NCBI RefSeq assembly: GCF_037975245.1
Contig: NC_092565.1
Span: 2,054,499-2,118,498, forward strand
Direction of reading: 5' to 3'
DNA from: Apostichopus japonicus
Lineage: Eukaryota; Echinodermata; Holothuroidea; Aspidochirotida; Stichopodidae
DNA length: 64,000 nt
Under the pieces are notes generated by a model. The model was not told where the DNA came from, did no database searches, and worked only from the letters and a program-made list of their open reading frames with translations. Position 1 is the first letter of the stretch. The number at the start of each line of letters is the position of its first letter. Of this stretch, positions 35,563-46,408 are shown one piece after another. Position numbers and translations under genes: made by a program.

Positions 35563-35741
35563 TTCCTCTTTCTCTTCCCAGTTTTTTGCCGTTTTTTCTA
35601 CTCCCTCCTTTTTTCCTTTTTCTTCTTTTTCTTTTCCCTTCCTTCCTCCCCTTCTTTCCCCCTTTTCTTCTCTCGTTTTCCTCTCCTCTTTTCTTACCAG
35701 GGGGGCGCGCGCCCCCAACGCCCCCCCTGGATACGCGCCTG
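35563..35741 (+). repeat. 135-bp polypyrimidine tract ending at a hAT-like right end
   Basis: 35563-35699 is almost entirely C and T on the plus strand, with mirror-like runs. It is followed by GGGGGGCGCGCGCCCCC and CCCCCCCTGGATACGCGCCTG-type sequence to about 35741, which resembles the right end of a hAT element (compare CAGGGGCGTATCCAGG at 7745). Another end-like word, ATCGATCCGTCACTG, is at 35499-35513. The frames over this tract are low-complexity artefacts. Confidence 0.55.
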
Positions 35742-36837
35742 GTATATATTGTGTAGCCTATAACATTCACAAAGTATAAGCAGTGATACTACACTACCTA
35801 GTAACAGTAGGTAATACAATGAACGCAACTGGTGTTCGATCGGGACGCAAGCAATTTTATATGTTATGCAAACTGGGAAGCAAACTTTATTTCACTAATA
35901 ACATTAATTTACTGTAGTTGGCATATATCCCTTTGTACTGTTAGACCAGTGTCACAGATCCAACAAAACATATCACTTTATAATATGTATGTATGTATGT
36001 ATATGTGATCTTCCCGCAAGCAGGAACTCGCGAATATGTGTTGCAAGTGGCTTAACAACAAATCAGGTATGTAGCACTGCCGGTTTTAACTTATAGGCTA
36101 GTCTATATGATAACGTAAATCAACTTAAGGCTTATAACGTTAGGCTAGCCCGGTGTAATACTTTTAAAATCTAAGCCTATGTCTATTCTACACGTTGTGT
36201 ACGAATAATGTCTCAATTTACCATAAAGTTCGATTGTGGAGATGTAATTTATACTGCCGATCACGTCTACCATAACTCTAACAGATTGACCAGTGCCATG
36301 ATCAACTGTCTGATATCTTCCGCATTCCGTTGGCAGTATAAAATGGCGCCAACTATTGTGTAGCACCAATGAATAAAGTCGGCTTCTCATACCAGTGTTA
36401 TATTATAGGTACCCTGAGCTCTCTCTGCTTTTTACGTGCAAAGAAAACGGACACGGACCAAAGGTCAACAAAACCAAAATAGTCCATCGGCTGAGTACCA
36501 AAAAGAGGCCTAGAAAATGGGTTCCGTTGCACCCCCCTGGCAGCCTTGTTTACATGGTTGGGTTTGGTAAATACATCCCTGAGCAATATAAATCTGTATG
36601 TTTTCCAGTCTGAGAGGTGTTAATTTACAAGTAAATCAAGTATGAATACATTCGTAATTTATGTGCATAAATTAAATATTAAACTGTTAACTAAGTCAAT
36701 GTAGCACATTTGTTGTGGAATCACTTCATTTTAAATTCCAATAGATGTGGTTTTTTTTCAGAGGAGGCGTCTCATCAAGTTCTGTAATACATATAAATGA
36801 TTTTCTAGTTATACAACATAGAGGATAAATACGACGG
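35742..36837. other. Non-coding stretch with a dispersed repeat fragment
   Basis: 36450-36535 (ACACGGACCAAAGGTCAACA, AGTCCATCGGCTGAGTA, GTTGCACCCCCCTGGCAG) recurs as pieces at 43.95-44.15 kb, partly inverted. A (GTAT)n run lies at 35985-36003. No gene is supported. Confidence 0.4.
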
Positions 36838-36988
36838 TAGTGAAAGTTAGGGCAGGCGGTACGCCATCCAGTGTGTGGGCTTTTTCACACTTGGAAGGGA
36901 ATGTCCTCTCTGTGAATCATAGAGGAATCGAACACGCAACCTTTTGATTTGTAGTCCGGAGCTCTACCGACTGAGCTATCCCGCTCCC
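36838..36988 (-). mobile_element. tRNA-derived SINE
   Basis: On the minus strand the head reads GGGAGCGGGATAGCTCAGTC then GGTAGAGC (a consensus A box), and further on GTGTTCGATTCC (B box). The D stem GCTC/GAGC is intact. However, the anticodon stem CCGGA does not pair with the expected 3' strand, and the acceptor 3' side is absent, so this is not a working tRNA. The non-tRNA body continues to about 36838, with a GTGTG-GGCTTTTT-CACAC hairpin. The exact tail end is uncertain. Confidence 0.65.
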
Positions 36989-37021
36989 TAAAGAAATATA
37001 GGCTAAGCTAGTAGGAGATGC

Positions 37022-37930
37022 TAAGGTTAAATAAATGGATATATTTTTTAAAGGCACATTTTATATAAAGAAATGTAGGCTAGTAGGATATGCCAAGGCT
37101 AAATAAATATAAATGTGTATCTGATACAGCAACAATTTTGGCAGGGCCTTCGGCCTATACTATAACATGTTTTTTATTAACGGCAAATTTTACTAATGTT
37201 GGCTAGGCTATAGGCTAAATATAAAAGTGTATCTGATGCAGCAAAAATGTGGCAGGGCCTTCGGCCTACACTCAAACATTGGTTTTTTTAACGGCACATT
37301 TTATGTAAAGAACGAAATGGTGGGTAGGCTATAGGCCAAGGCTAAATATAAATGTGTATCTGATACAGCAAAAATTTTGGCAGGGCCTTCGGCCTACACT
37401 CAAACATTTGTTTTTTTAACGGCACATTTTATGTAAAGAACGAAATGGTGGCTAGGCTATAGGCCAAGGCTAAATATAAATGTGTATCTGATACAGCAAA
37501 AATTTTGGCAGGGCCTTCGGCCTATACTACAACATTTTTTTTTTTTAACGGCACATATGATGTAAAGAAATGTAGGCTAGGCTAGTAGGATAGGCCAAGG
37601 CTAAATATAAACGTGTATTCGATTTCCGCGATACAGGAATTTTTTTAGCAGGCCCTTCAGCCTACTAGGCCTATAACATTTTTTAACAGCACATTTTGTG
37701 TAAAGAAATATAGGCAGGGCTAGTAAGATAGGCCAAGGCTAAATACAACGGTGTATTCGATGCAGCCAAATATTTGCACTACCTTCGGCCTACTATAGAA
37801 CATTTGCTTTTTTGTTATTTTAACGGCACATTTTGTGGAAAGAAATGTAGGCTACAGCTAAGGCTAGGCCAATGCTAAATATAAACATGTATCCAATACG
37901 GCAACAATTTTGGCTGGGCCTTCAACTACA
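37022..37930 (+). repeat. Tandem array, about 8 units of about 130 bp
   Basis: Each unit carries AAGGCTAAATATAAATGTGT, CTGATACAGCAAAAATTTTG, GCAGGGCCTTCGGCCTA, a T-rich stretch, AACGGCACATTTTATGTAAA and GCTAGGCTA. Unit starts fall near 37022 (short), 37091, 37208, 37338, 37468, 37597, 37735 and 37872, giving periods of 117-138 bp. The central units are nearly identical, while the outer ones diverge, as expected of unequal exchange. GGGCCTTCGGCCT is a hairpin in each unit. No protein is encoded. Confidence 0.88.
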
Positions 37931-38248
37931 TTAGGAGTAGTCTACTGCACAAACTTCCGGAGATTTTAGGCTAATAAGGTTTTTTGACAAATCATAGTGT
38001 TTTCCTAACCCTGTCCCCAATCGTTACCTTATCAACACTAATATGATGGTAGCCTATTTAGGCCTAGGCCTAAGATGAATATGCTAGTTAGCCTAGGCCC
38101 TAGCCTAGGTCTATGCCTAAAGCCGGGTAAACTACGTTCACCAGCAAATCAAAGCTAGCCTAGCCTAGTCTCATTAATTAAGTCATAGCCTAGTTCGTAA
38201 TACGTAAATCAGGCCTCTTAACCTTTGCATATTGTTTCAATGTCAAGT

Positions 38249-40289
38249 GCTAGAAAGTTTTCTACTCTGTTCTTAATTTGCCATTCGGCTCCACAAATTA
38301 CCAAGCCTATAGGAATAGAAGTCAGCAATGGACCAAGTTTAGTAATTTGTTTTATGTTTTACACCAAATTTAATGCTTTTAGAATGTTTACATATTTTTG
38401 ATGTAGCTTAACTATATTAATGTTGCTCATGTTTTCTTTTTGCCTTAATTTTATGATAAATATGTATTCTATATATGTGCCTTATAGCATACAGAGTGGC
38501 CATTCTGTGAGGCAACATTCTGTAAGCTTCCAATCCATTCTTTAATTGGATAAACAAATTTTATGACTTCATCAGTGTTTTGGGTATCCAGATCTTATCT
38601 TTCAACATGATTCATTCATTACTACCTTTACAACAGTATACTATACTATAATACTACAGTATAACACTACACATCTATAGTGAGGAAAATGTAGTCACAA
38701 TTAAGGGTGCCACATGGGCATATGTAATGTTTCGATGTACCATTTTTATTACACTTGTATAATTGCATTTAAGGTGCTTTCTTTCTTAGCTTATCTGTAT
38801 TATATTTTTTATCAGCTATATTCCATTTCATAATTATATCTACCGTACATTATCTACATGCCAGTGACCAATTCCTTATTTTTCAGTTTTTCATATACTT
38901 TTTTTAGCTTGCCAGGATAACACTAATTTGCCTTTCTCACTACACTTGTTAGTATATGTTTTCAACATAAATAAAACTTTGATTTTCCATGTTCGGTGCT
39001 TTCAGTCCAGATTTAGCATTTCATCAATTTTTTCTTAAGAAGTCTATTCTTCACATTTCTTGTAAGTAGTCTATTCTTAACCAGTATTTTATTTAATGTT
39101 ACCTTATTTCTAAGCATTGCCTCATTTGCAAATACTTTCATGCATGTATTTCCATGGAATACATGCATGAATATATCCTTTGCATTAGTGCATGCAATGG
39201 ATTTAAAAACATACTTCAAGCATGAATTGTTTCAAATCCGACACAAAAAACATGCTTTACGCATGTACATGTATGACATTTCAAATACATGCTTCACACA
39301 TGCCAAAGTGCATGTAAGGAGGGCATTTTCATACATGTATTTTTTCAAACCCCGCGCAAAAAACATGCTCAAGAAATATGCATGCATGTAAAGGGTACTA
39401 GAAATTTGTGTGAGGGACGTCATATACTGATAAACTCTTTGGTTTAAAATTTCATTCACAATTGCTTCTCAATAACTATGATTAACATTTTGTTGAATTA
39501 AAGTGTTCTTCTTTTAGAAATAATATAAATCGTCTCTTCATCATTGCATGTGTGGGGTGAAGAGGCATTCATGAATGCATGGGACTGATAGGTTCCTAGT
39601 AAAATCATTCAAGCGATTGCTAGGGGTTGGGAGGGGGCAGGAGCATTGGAAAGGACCTACATAAAATAGCTGTCAAACCAAATAATGTGAGGTGCATACA
39701 ACTAATTTGCTTCATGATATAATTAAGGTAAAGAAGGTAATATTTAAACGCAAGGTTGAACCCGTACAGTGTTGGGTGGAAAGCGTACAGTGTATGTACG
39801 GTCGAGTCAATCATGAGGAAACTGAAATGCCTTCACTCTAAATCTTCAAAACAATTTCATCAATTTAAGGCTTCACAGTGAATACCAATATGCAAATTTA
39901 AGCCATCAAAGCCTGTGCTATTTTTTTTGGCTAGATCTGATGCAGCCATACACCGAAGCCTTAGCGAAGCCTTAGTGAAGGCATTCTTGAGGCAAATATA
40001 AGCCATCATTTATAAGCATTCGAAGCTTTAATGAAGCCTTAATGAAGCCTTCATTTTAGGCTTCAGGGCAAATTTATGCTAGCATTGAGGCTGCAGAGCG
40101 AATGCCTATTTAAAGCTTCAAAGTGAATACTTATATGCAAATTTAAGTCATCAAAGCCTTTGCTAATTTAAATTTTTCGGCTCTGGTGCAGCCTTAGCGA
40201 AGGCATTCTTGGGGCAAATATAAGCCATCATTTATAAGCATTCGAAGCTTTAATGAAGCCTTAATGAATGCATTCAGGTTTGGTAAGGG
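38249..40289 (+). repeat. 2.1-kb interspersed repeat, copy 2
   Basis: Direct-orientation partner of 32729-34877 with the same start (GCTAGAAAGTTTTCTACTC) and end (GTTTGGTAAGGG). It is about 108 bp shorter, mainly through fewer ACATGC minisatellite units. Flanking sequences differ on both sides, which argues for two insertions of one family rather than one tandem duplication. Confidence 0.85.
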
Positions 40290-40387
40290 CTGCACCTTTT
40301 GTTGGCCCATAACATTAGCCTAACAATAACGTTAAACCTAGTCTAACGTATACTAGCCTAGGCCTAGCCTATACAGTACCGTCTAGT

Positions 40388-40493
40388 CATAGAAATTGAT
40401 AAGGACAGAACGCTGACACAGTGTATTGCCGTGTGTTTTAGCAGTGAAGCCTTGAAAATTAGTGAGGGCGCTTTCTGTGTACGGCAAAAACCC
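40388..40493 (+). repeat. Short inverted-repeat partner of 43155-43242
   Basis: CATAGAAATTGATAAGGACA and GGGCGCTTTCTGTGTACGGC are both found, in inverse order and strand, at 43155-43242 (CTTATCAATTTCTATG and TTGCCGTACACAGAAAGCGC). The intervening parts are less conserved. Confidence 0.65.
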
Positions 40494-40600
40494 AGATCAT
40501 CTGTACGTCTCCATACATACAGTGTGTATTCTACTCTGAAATTGAATTTCTTTTGACCCGTGTTTTCGAAAGAGTATTTAAACTTTTCACAACAAAGACA

Positions 40601-41165
40601 TGCTATGACGACCAGAGTGGTAAGTACTTTACTTCTGACTAAAGAACCAACTTTAAAAAACTTTCTTTCGCCTGTAATGACTCGAGCAAGTGGAGCGACA
40701 AATCGAAGTGACAATGCAGTAACGTTAGGCGCAGCCCTAACGCAGCAATACCATTGACATTGTTATACTAGGTCTAGTTCCTAAATCCCACAGCCTAGAC
40801 TACAGTTCTAGTACTAGCTCTACTGTAGGCCTAGTAAGTATTCAAGTAGACCAACATTAAGCCCATTGCAACTAAAATCTTGGACAGTGGCTTATGTGTT
40901 GGAAAATGATCTGCTAATGGAAAGAGCTTTCCATAATAGAACAATCGTAGGTTGAAAATTTCTCCTCAATCTTCATTATCACGTGATATCTGCGCAGATG
41001 GTGTTCAGCAAGTAACTCTGGAAACAAAATTAACAAATTATTTCTTGGAAGGAGATTACCATCAGTTTGTGTCATAATGAGATTAAAATCAAGTTGTTCT
41101 ACTTGCTAATTTTGAGATTTTCTGTTTTTTTCTCTGCAGACCCAAGTCGAGGAATTCTGAATTGT
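40601..41165 (+). other. Candidate splice pair of an unknown transcript
   Basis: A strong donor GTAAGTAC begins at 40620, and a strong acceptor TTTTTTTCTCTGCAG ends at 41139. The first ATG upstream, at 40604, would give only an 11-residue peptide after splicing (MTTRV then TQVEEF), so if transcribed this is more likely UTR or a non-coding RNA. No other exon is identified. Confidence 0.25.
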
Positions 41166-43154
41166 ATTGGGAACAATGAACTTATGCTACTGTGTGGATT
41201 TATATGGTCAAACTAGCTATTTTGTGATCAAAGATTGAAAGAGCTGGATGGGATCTGGAGTAAAATAGTAATCCATAAGCAAGTCTTGTTAGAAATGAAT
41301 TCACTGTGATGAAGGAATGTTATTGTATGTTGCTATGGTACCTGAAGTTCCTGAACAACAAATCACTGAATTGGACAACTCTGAAAACACTTGATGATGG
41401 CACTTTTAATCCTCTTCTGTCCTTGCATCTTAGCAACAGTGAATACCTTTGCACATTCACAGCAGAATATGGATGGTCTTTAGCACTGTCAGAGATGGAT
41501 TCAAATAATGATTCTGCACATTTAAAAAAATGACAAGGTGGTACCCATTTTTATCATTATTGAAAATAATTTTGGTCTGTTCACCATCTGTGAGAATATT
41601 AACATAGGAATCGAACCTACTTTCAAGAATATCCAAGATAACATGGGCAGATACAGAGGATGGGTTTCAATCCTCCCCTTTTGAGTCTGTTCTGTTCAAA
41701 CAGTGCTATATTGAATATCTATCTCCTTTGATCACATGTATATTAATCACCCCTAGTGAGACAATCAGTCCTGTCTATTACTCCTCTCACTGGTAAGATA
41801 ACAGTAAGTCATAGAAAGGGTGAGAGGGTATCACTACTTAGAGAGCTGTTTGTTTATATATGTGGTCACTCACATCCTGGTAGCAGTAGAGAGAAGAAGT
41901 CTAATAGATTAGAAAACAGTGTCATCTTGTGTGTTGACTTATTTTTCAATTATCCTTGGAACATTATACACCCGGCTCTTGTTTTATGCAACTTTTAATG
42001 TCTGGAAAGTGTCATTTCTGGTATCTGAGAGGCTCATGGCAAACACTTTTCTTTCTTGTATTATTTTAGTGCCATCCACTTGGATTATGTCATAGTTGTC
42101 CCTGGAAAATGCTGTGGAAAAGCAACCCCTCCCCTTCTAACACATAGCTACTTTTGTTTAATACTTCCATATTAGTTTGTGCATGCAGTTTCCAGTTTAA
42201 TGTTAATATTGCAAAGTGGGTAGTAGTTTATGCAGCATATCATATCCCACCTTATCAAGTGAGAGTACATACAGTTTGATGGATGTCTACATTTAGTCAC
42301 AGTCATCAAAGGACTGGATGCTACAGTAGCACGAGTAGTGGCTTGAGTGTTGTTTTAACGTTTTACCTATACTGTACAAAGCTTTGTCCATGCATGGTAA
42401 GTGAATATCATTAGACCTTAAAATCATAGTTGAGTCAATTTAGACAAAATAGCCTATAGATTTACTGTCCATCACAGCATACGTGGCTAGGTTGATCAGG
42501 CGATTGGCCTACCTCAAAACTTGGATATCTGGCTATATGCTATACTGCTTACGCCCTTTTGCCACAATTTACAGTGTTTGGAGTACATTGCAATGGAGAA
42601 ATGCATTTGAATATTGGTACAATAGACTGAAATATTCTAGGCTTAAGTTATGATCTAGGCTAACCTAAGTTACACCAGGGCAAGGCTACGTCTACGTACA
42701 TAGGCCTAGCCTAACTTTGTCCCTATTATTGAAGTGATAGGCTAAGCCCAGGACATTAACAGTCATCCCATGTTATTCTGGCATGTGGATCTATCGTTAG
42801 GGATACAGTTTTAAGAAATGTGAGGTTGTGAATATTTTTGTTATTAGGATTTTGTCATATCGCATCCTAATTAAGGACAACCGTGGCTGGTCTAGGCTTA
42901 CAATATCCCGGGTCCCGTGAATAACAATACAAAAAATTAGCAGACGACACTAGTAAATTATTTAAGTTTCCTATGTAATTGCTTCTTTTATCGCTTCCTA
43001 AGAATTACAAAGTGAAACTACAGTCTACTGCGACATTTTCGACGATTTTGCAACCAAATGCAACACGCGATATCACCATTTCGAGTAATTTATGTCAACT
43101 TTATCACTTTAGTTTAGTCAAACACGTAGTGTTTGTATTACGCGCCGGTTCCTT
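41166..43154. other. AT-rich non-coding stretch
   Basis: No gene is recognised. 42640-42760 and 43255-43335 are dense in AGGCCTA, CCTAGG and AACGTT words. A minus-strand run near 43000-43080 reads RVAFGCKIVENVAVDCSF, faintly like a THAP-type zinc-binding start, but it is too short to support. Confidence 0.4.
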
Positions 43155-43242
43155 CTTGCCGTACACAGAAAGCGCCCCACTTATATGAGTGGCTTCAGTG
43201 TATGTCGCATGACGTCATTCTATCCTTATCAATTTCTATGCG
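43155..43242 (-). repeat. Short inverted-repeat partner of 40388-40493
   Basis: Reverse-strand match to 40388-40493. The two copies lie about 2.7 kb apart in head-to-head orientation. Confidence 0.65.
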
Positions 43243-43415
43243 TTTAGTACACTAACGTTAGGCCTAGCCTGGTACAGTAAACAGTTAGCCTAACGTTTAC
43301 TCGTTAGGCCTAACGTTAGGCCTATAGCCTAAGATAGGTTAATAAATTCAGATTATAGACACCATAAATGCATTTCTGAATCTGTATTTCAGAGTGATTA
43401 CAATAATATTAGGGC

Positions 43416-43856
43416 CTAAATACCTTCAGTCGTTGCCGAATGTAGCCTCTTTCTGGCCTTTGCTTGATTTGCTTTATTGGTAAAGTCTTGATAGCAACGC
43501 CGATGGTAAACGTATTGGTCGAAGTTAGCGAGGCCTACTACATTCCATAATGCCTCTGTTTGCTGTGCAATTTGAAATTTTCTCCCGGAACCAATTTCTT
43601 TCCACTCTTTTGCACTTGACACAAACGTTTTCCAACTACGATCTGTAAAATGTGACAGTTTCTCGTCGTTTTTAACCGCGTATGACACAAACAAGAGGCA
43701 GTTGTGGGGACAGCCATGTTTTGTGTTGACAAAATACTGAAGGCAGATCACATGACCTAAATAAGGGTCATTCATTGGTTGAAAGTGCAGCAGTGGATGG
43801 GCCTCATAACTGCTTTTGGGCTTCCGCTCATTTAAAATATGCCTATGTTTAACCAC
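43416..43856 (-). CDS. 146-codon ORF with YHRRCY motif, possible exon of an uncharacterised protein
   Basis: The minus-strand frame starts with ATG (MVKHRHILNERKPKSSYEAH). It contains PHNCLLF, then KLSHFTDRSWKTFVSSAKEW, and YVYHRRCYQDFTNKANQ followed by a basic tail. The layout (a Cys pair, a helical Lys-rich segment, then YHxxCYxxFT) resembles an N-terminal zinc-binding module seen in many uncharacterised invertebrate proteins, some of them transposon-derived. Here the expected second Cys of the first pair appears to be Phe, so metal binding may be lost. Near the stop, ACTGAAGGTATTTAG offers a splice donor at about 43424, so this may be an exon rather than a whole gene. Its composition is the most protein-like in the window apart from the LINE. 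Function unknown. Confidence 0.42.
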   Translation of the reverse strand: MVKHRHILNERKPKSSYEAHPLLHFQPMNDPYLGHVICLQYFVNTKHGCPHNCLLFVSYAVKNDEKLSHFTDRSWKTFVSSAKEWKEIGSGRKFQIAQQTEALWNVVGLANFDQYVYHRRCYQDFTNKANQAKARKRLHSATTEGI

Positions 43857-44317
43857 TGTTTTCTTCCAAAATAACTAATGTCGTTGCGGAAAACACACTG
43901 AATATTGTTTCTTTTACTATTAACTGCCCATTTCATTACTCAAACTAAAGCTGCAAGGGGGGTGCAACGAAAGTGTGGAAATTTGATACTCAGCCGATGG
44001 ACTAAAAACAATCCCAGTCTGTTTAACAACCACCAAAAACCCAACTGAAAACCCACAAACAGAAATCTCTCACTAACCCACAAATGTATATAATGTAGCG
44101 TTTAACGTGACGTGAAAAGGACACGGACCCAAAGGCCAACAGAACCAAAAACAATAAAGCTCTACAAACCAGCCCCAAAAAGCCAACTCCAAACCACAAA
44201 CAGAACCCCCAACCCATATTATGTAACGACCACACCCCCCCCCCACACCTAATAACTAACCCACTCCAAACTTCATCCGGGGTACGCCGTCCCGATAGTA
44301 GACAACAGGCCTGCGCA

Positions 44318-44655
44318 TTACCTCCGAAGTTTTCCCAATATGGGTCTTTTCAGGCCCCTAGTAGTGTTCCCCCTTTTCTTACGAGCGAGCAGAGTTCTTA
44401 GCTCCTCGTCAACCTTGATCGAGTGGACCTCCCTGTCAGGAACAGGAGGTCCACTAGCGACCATCGTGTCCGGTATAGCGGAAGCGACCGGGCAGGGTGC
44501 ATGGAAGGGCCACTCGAGTCAATGAGATCAGTGGCCTGTTTCGTCTCATCAAACCAATCGGAGGACTCCTTAGCCACAACTACTAAGGCTGTAGTGCAGT
44601 CCTCCATTGGCGAGTCAGAATCTGGGCCACTTAATGTCTCTTGGGCCAGTTGACT
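44318..44655 (-). pseudogene. Frameshifted coding relic, possibly a retroelement gag-like fragment
   Basis: Two overlapping minus-strand frames both look coding over different halves. Upstream is SPMEDCTTALVVVAKESSDW then FDETKQATDLIDSS. Downstream, after a shift near 44510-44530, is AIPDTMVASGPPVPDREVHS then IKVDEELRTLLARKKRG and a basic end ...GKLRR before TAA (44318-44320). Higher GC content and a charged composition set it apart from its neighbours. A single frameshift would join the halves, so this is read as a decayed fragment. The basic C-terminus and lack of enzymatic motifs would suit a gag-type protein, but I cannot name a family. Confidence 0.35.
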
Positions 44656-46408
44656 CGGGGCCCGACTAATATCACCGATATCACGAATATCTCTAGCTAC
44701 ACATACAACATTTACAGCTTACACCCACGTCCCGGAAGTGTCATGCAAACTGTGCTATGCAGTGCAGAATATACCAGCGCCATGTATCAGAGGAATCGAG
44801 GGCGCTTTACTTTTAAAGAATTCCTTCGCTGTGTTGGATACTCCAAACCCATGGCGGGCAGCGAATATTTTTTTCCCAAACTGAACTGACACTGAAATTA
44901 TTTCCTCGGTTCTGATTGGCTCTCAGCGAGCACGTGATATACTTTAGTATTCAACATGGATCCCTCCATACTCTGTCAATATCAGTATAATCAACACGAA
45001 CAAATTCAAGATATTCACATTAGCAACTTTCCAGAACTTTTGGTATTTATATATGAACGAAAGTATATAGTGTTCTTAACACAATAAATCAACTATTGCC
45101 AACTACTGCGCCCATTATAGGCAGTCCTCGATCGTATGTTTACTCGATTGACTCCGCTTTACACAGCACGTGCAATGTAGCCTATTGTACTGTGTATAGT
45201 ATACAACACAATAAAACACAGTGCATTTGTAATTGTATACATGTAGCCGATGTACATATGTACGAGGTGTTTGTGTAAATTTGGAGTTGCGATACTTTTA
45301 GTTTTATAATCATAAATTCAAAATGTATTCAGTCAATGAATCATGATAGGCCTTGTCGAATATGCAGTGGCCATGAAGACGGTGAGCGAGTGTGTGCCAG
45401 CCAGTGAGTTTACACAAAAAAAAAAAACATTTGACGACATCTGTGTCCTTTTGACTTGTTAACTAGTTGTATATAGCCTTATAACCTATACGTACGGAAA
45501 CCTATACGGAAACCTATTGGCTCGCTGAGAGCCAATCAGAATCGTGGAATTTCAGTGTCAGTTCAGTTTGGGAAAAAATATTCGCTGGGGGGCCATCAGT
45601 GTCAAATCGTGGGGAATCGACTTATACCGATTTAAATCGACATATGCCAATTTCCTTCGATATACCAGTTTCCAGCAGCATAAATTGACTTCTACCGATT
45701 TAAATAGACATTTACCAGTTTAATTCTACATATCATCGATTTAAATCGACATATACCAGTTTAATTCGACATATCATCGATTTAAATCGACATATACCAG
45801 TTTAAATCGATGATAAGTAAAATAAATCGGTATATGTCAATTTAAATCGACATATATTAGTTTAAATCGTTGATATGTCGAATGAAATCGGTATATGTCA
45901 ATTTAAATCGTCATATACCAATTTAATTCGACTTACACCAGTTTAAATCGACATATACCGATTTAAATCGGTGATATGTAAAATAAATCGGTATATGTCA
46001 ATTTAAATCGACATCTACCAGTTTAAATCGATGTTATGTCGATTTAAATCGGTAGAAGTCAATATCCTTGGACTTATACCAGTTTCTAGCAACTCAAATT
46101 GACATATACATATTTAAATCGACATATCATCGATTTAGCTCATTTAAATATTCCAAATCCCGATTTCGGTGATGATTGACATGTGAAGATACATCACGTG
46201 CAGTCACCTGAAAAGGCGGGCAAATAATTATATAGTACCAAAATTGCATAGGCCTGCAGTACATACATAGATGCACTGGCGGATCCAAGGGGGGCCAAGG
46301 GGGGCCATGCCCCCCCCCAAGGTGAGCCAAAAAGTGTTTCCGAACATCCGCTAAATCATATGATTGGAAATTAAAAAAATCGAGAGGAATAGCAGTGGTA
46401 GACTAATC

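Noticed and set aside
36908-36988. Functional tRNA gene on the minus strand
   Set aside because: A and B boxes are good, but the anticodon stem and acceptor do not pair, so it is a SINE head.
42990-43080. THAP-like start RVAFGCKIVENVAVDCSF on the minus strand
   Set aside because: Too short, stops soon after, and lacks the downstream conserved residues; the resemblance may be chance.
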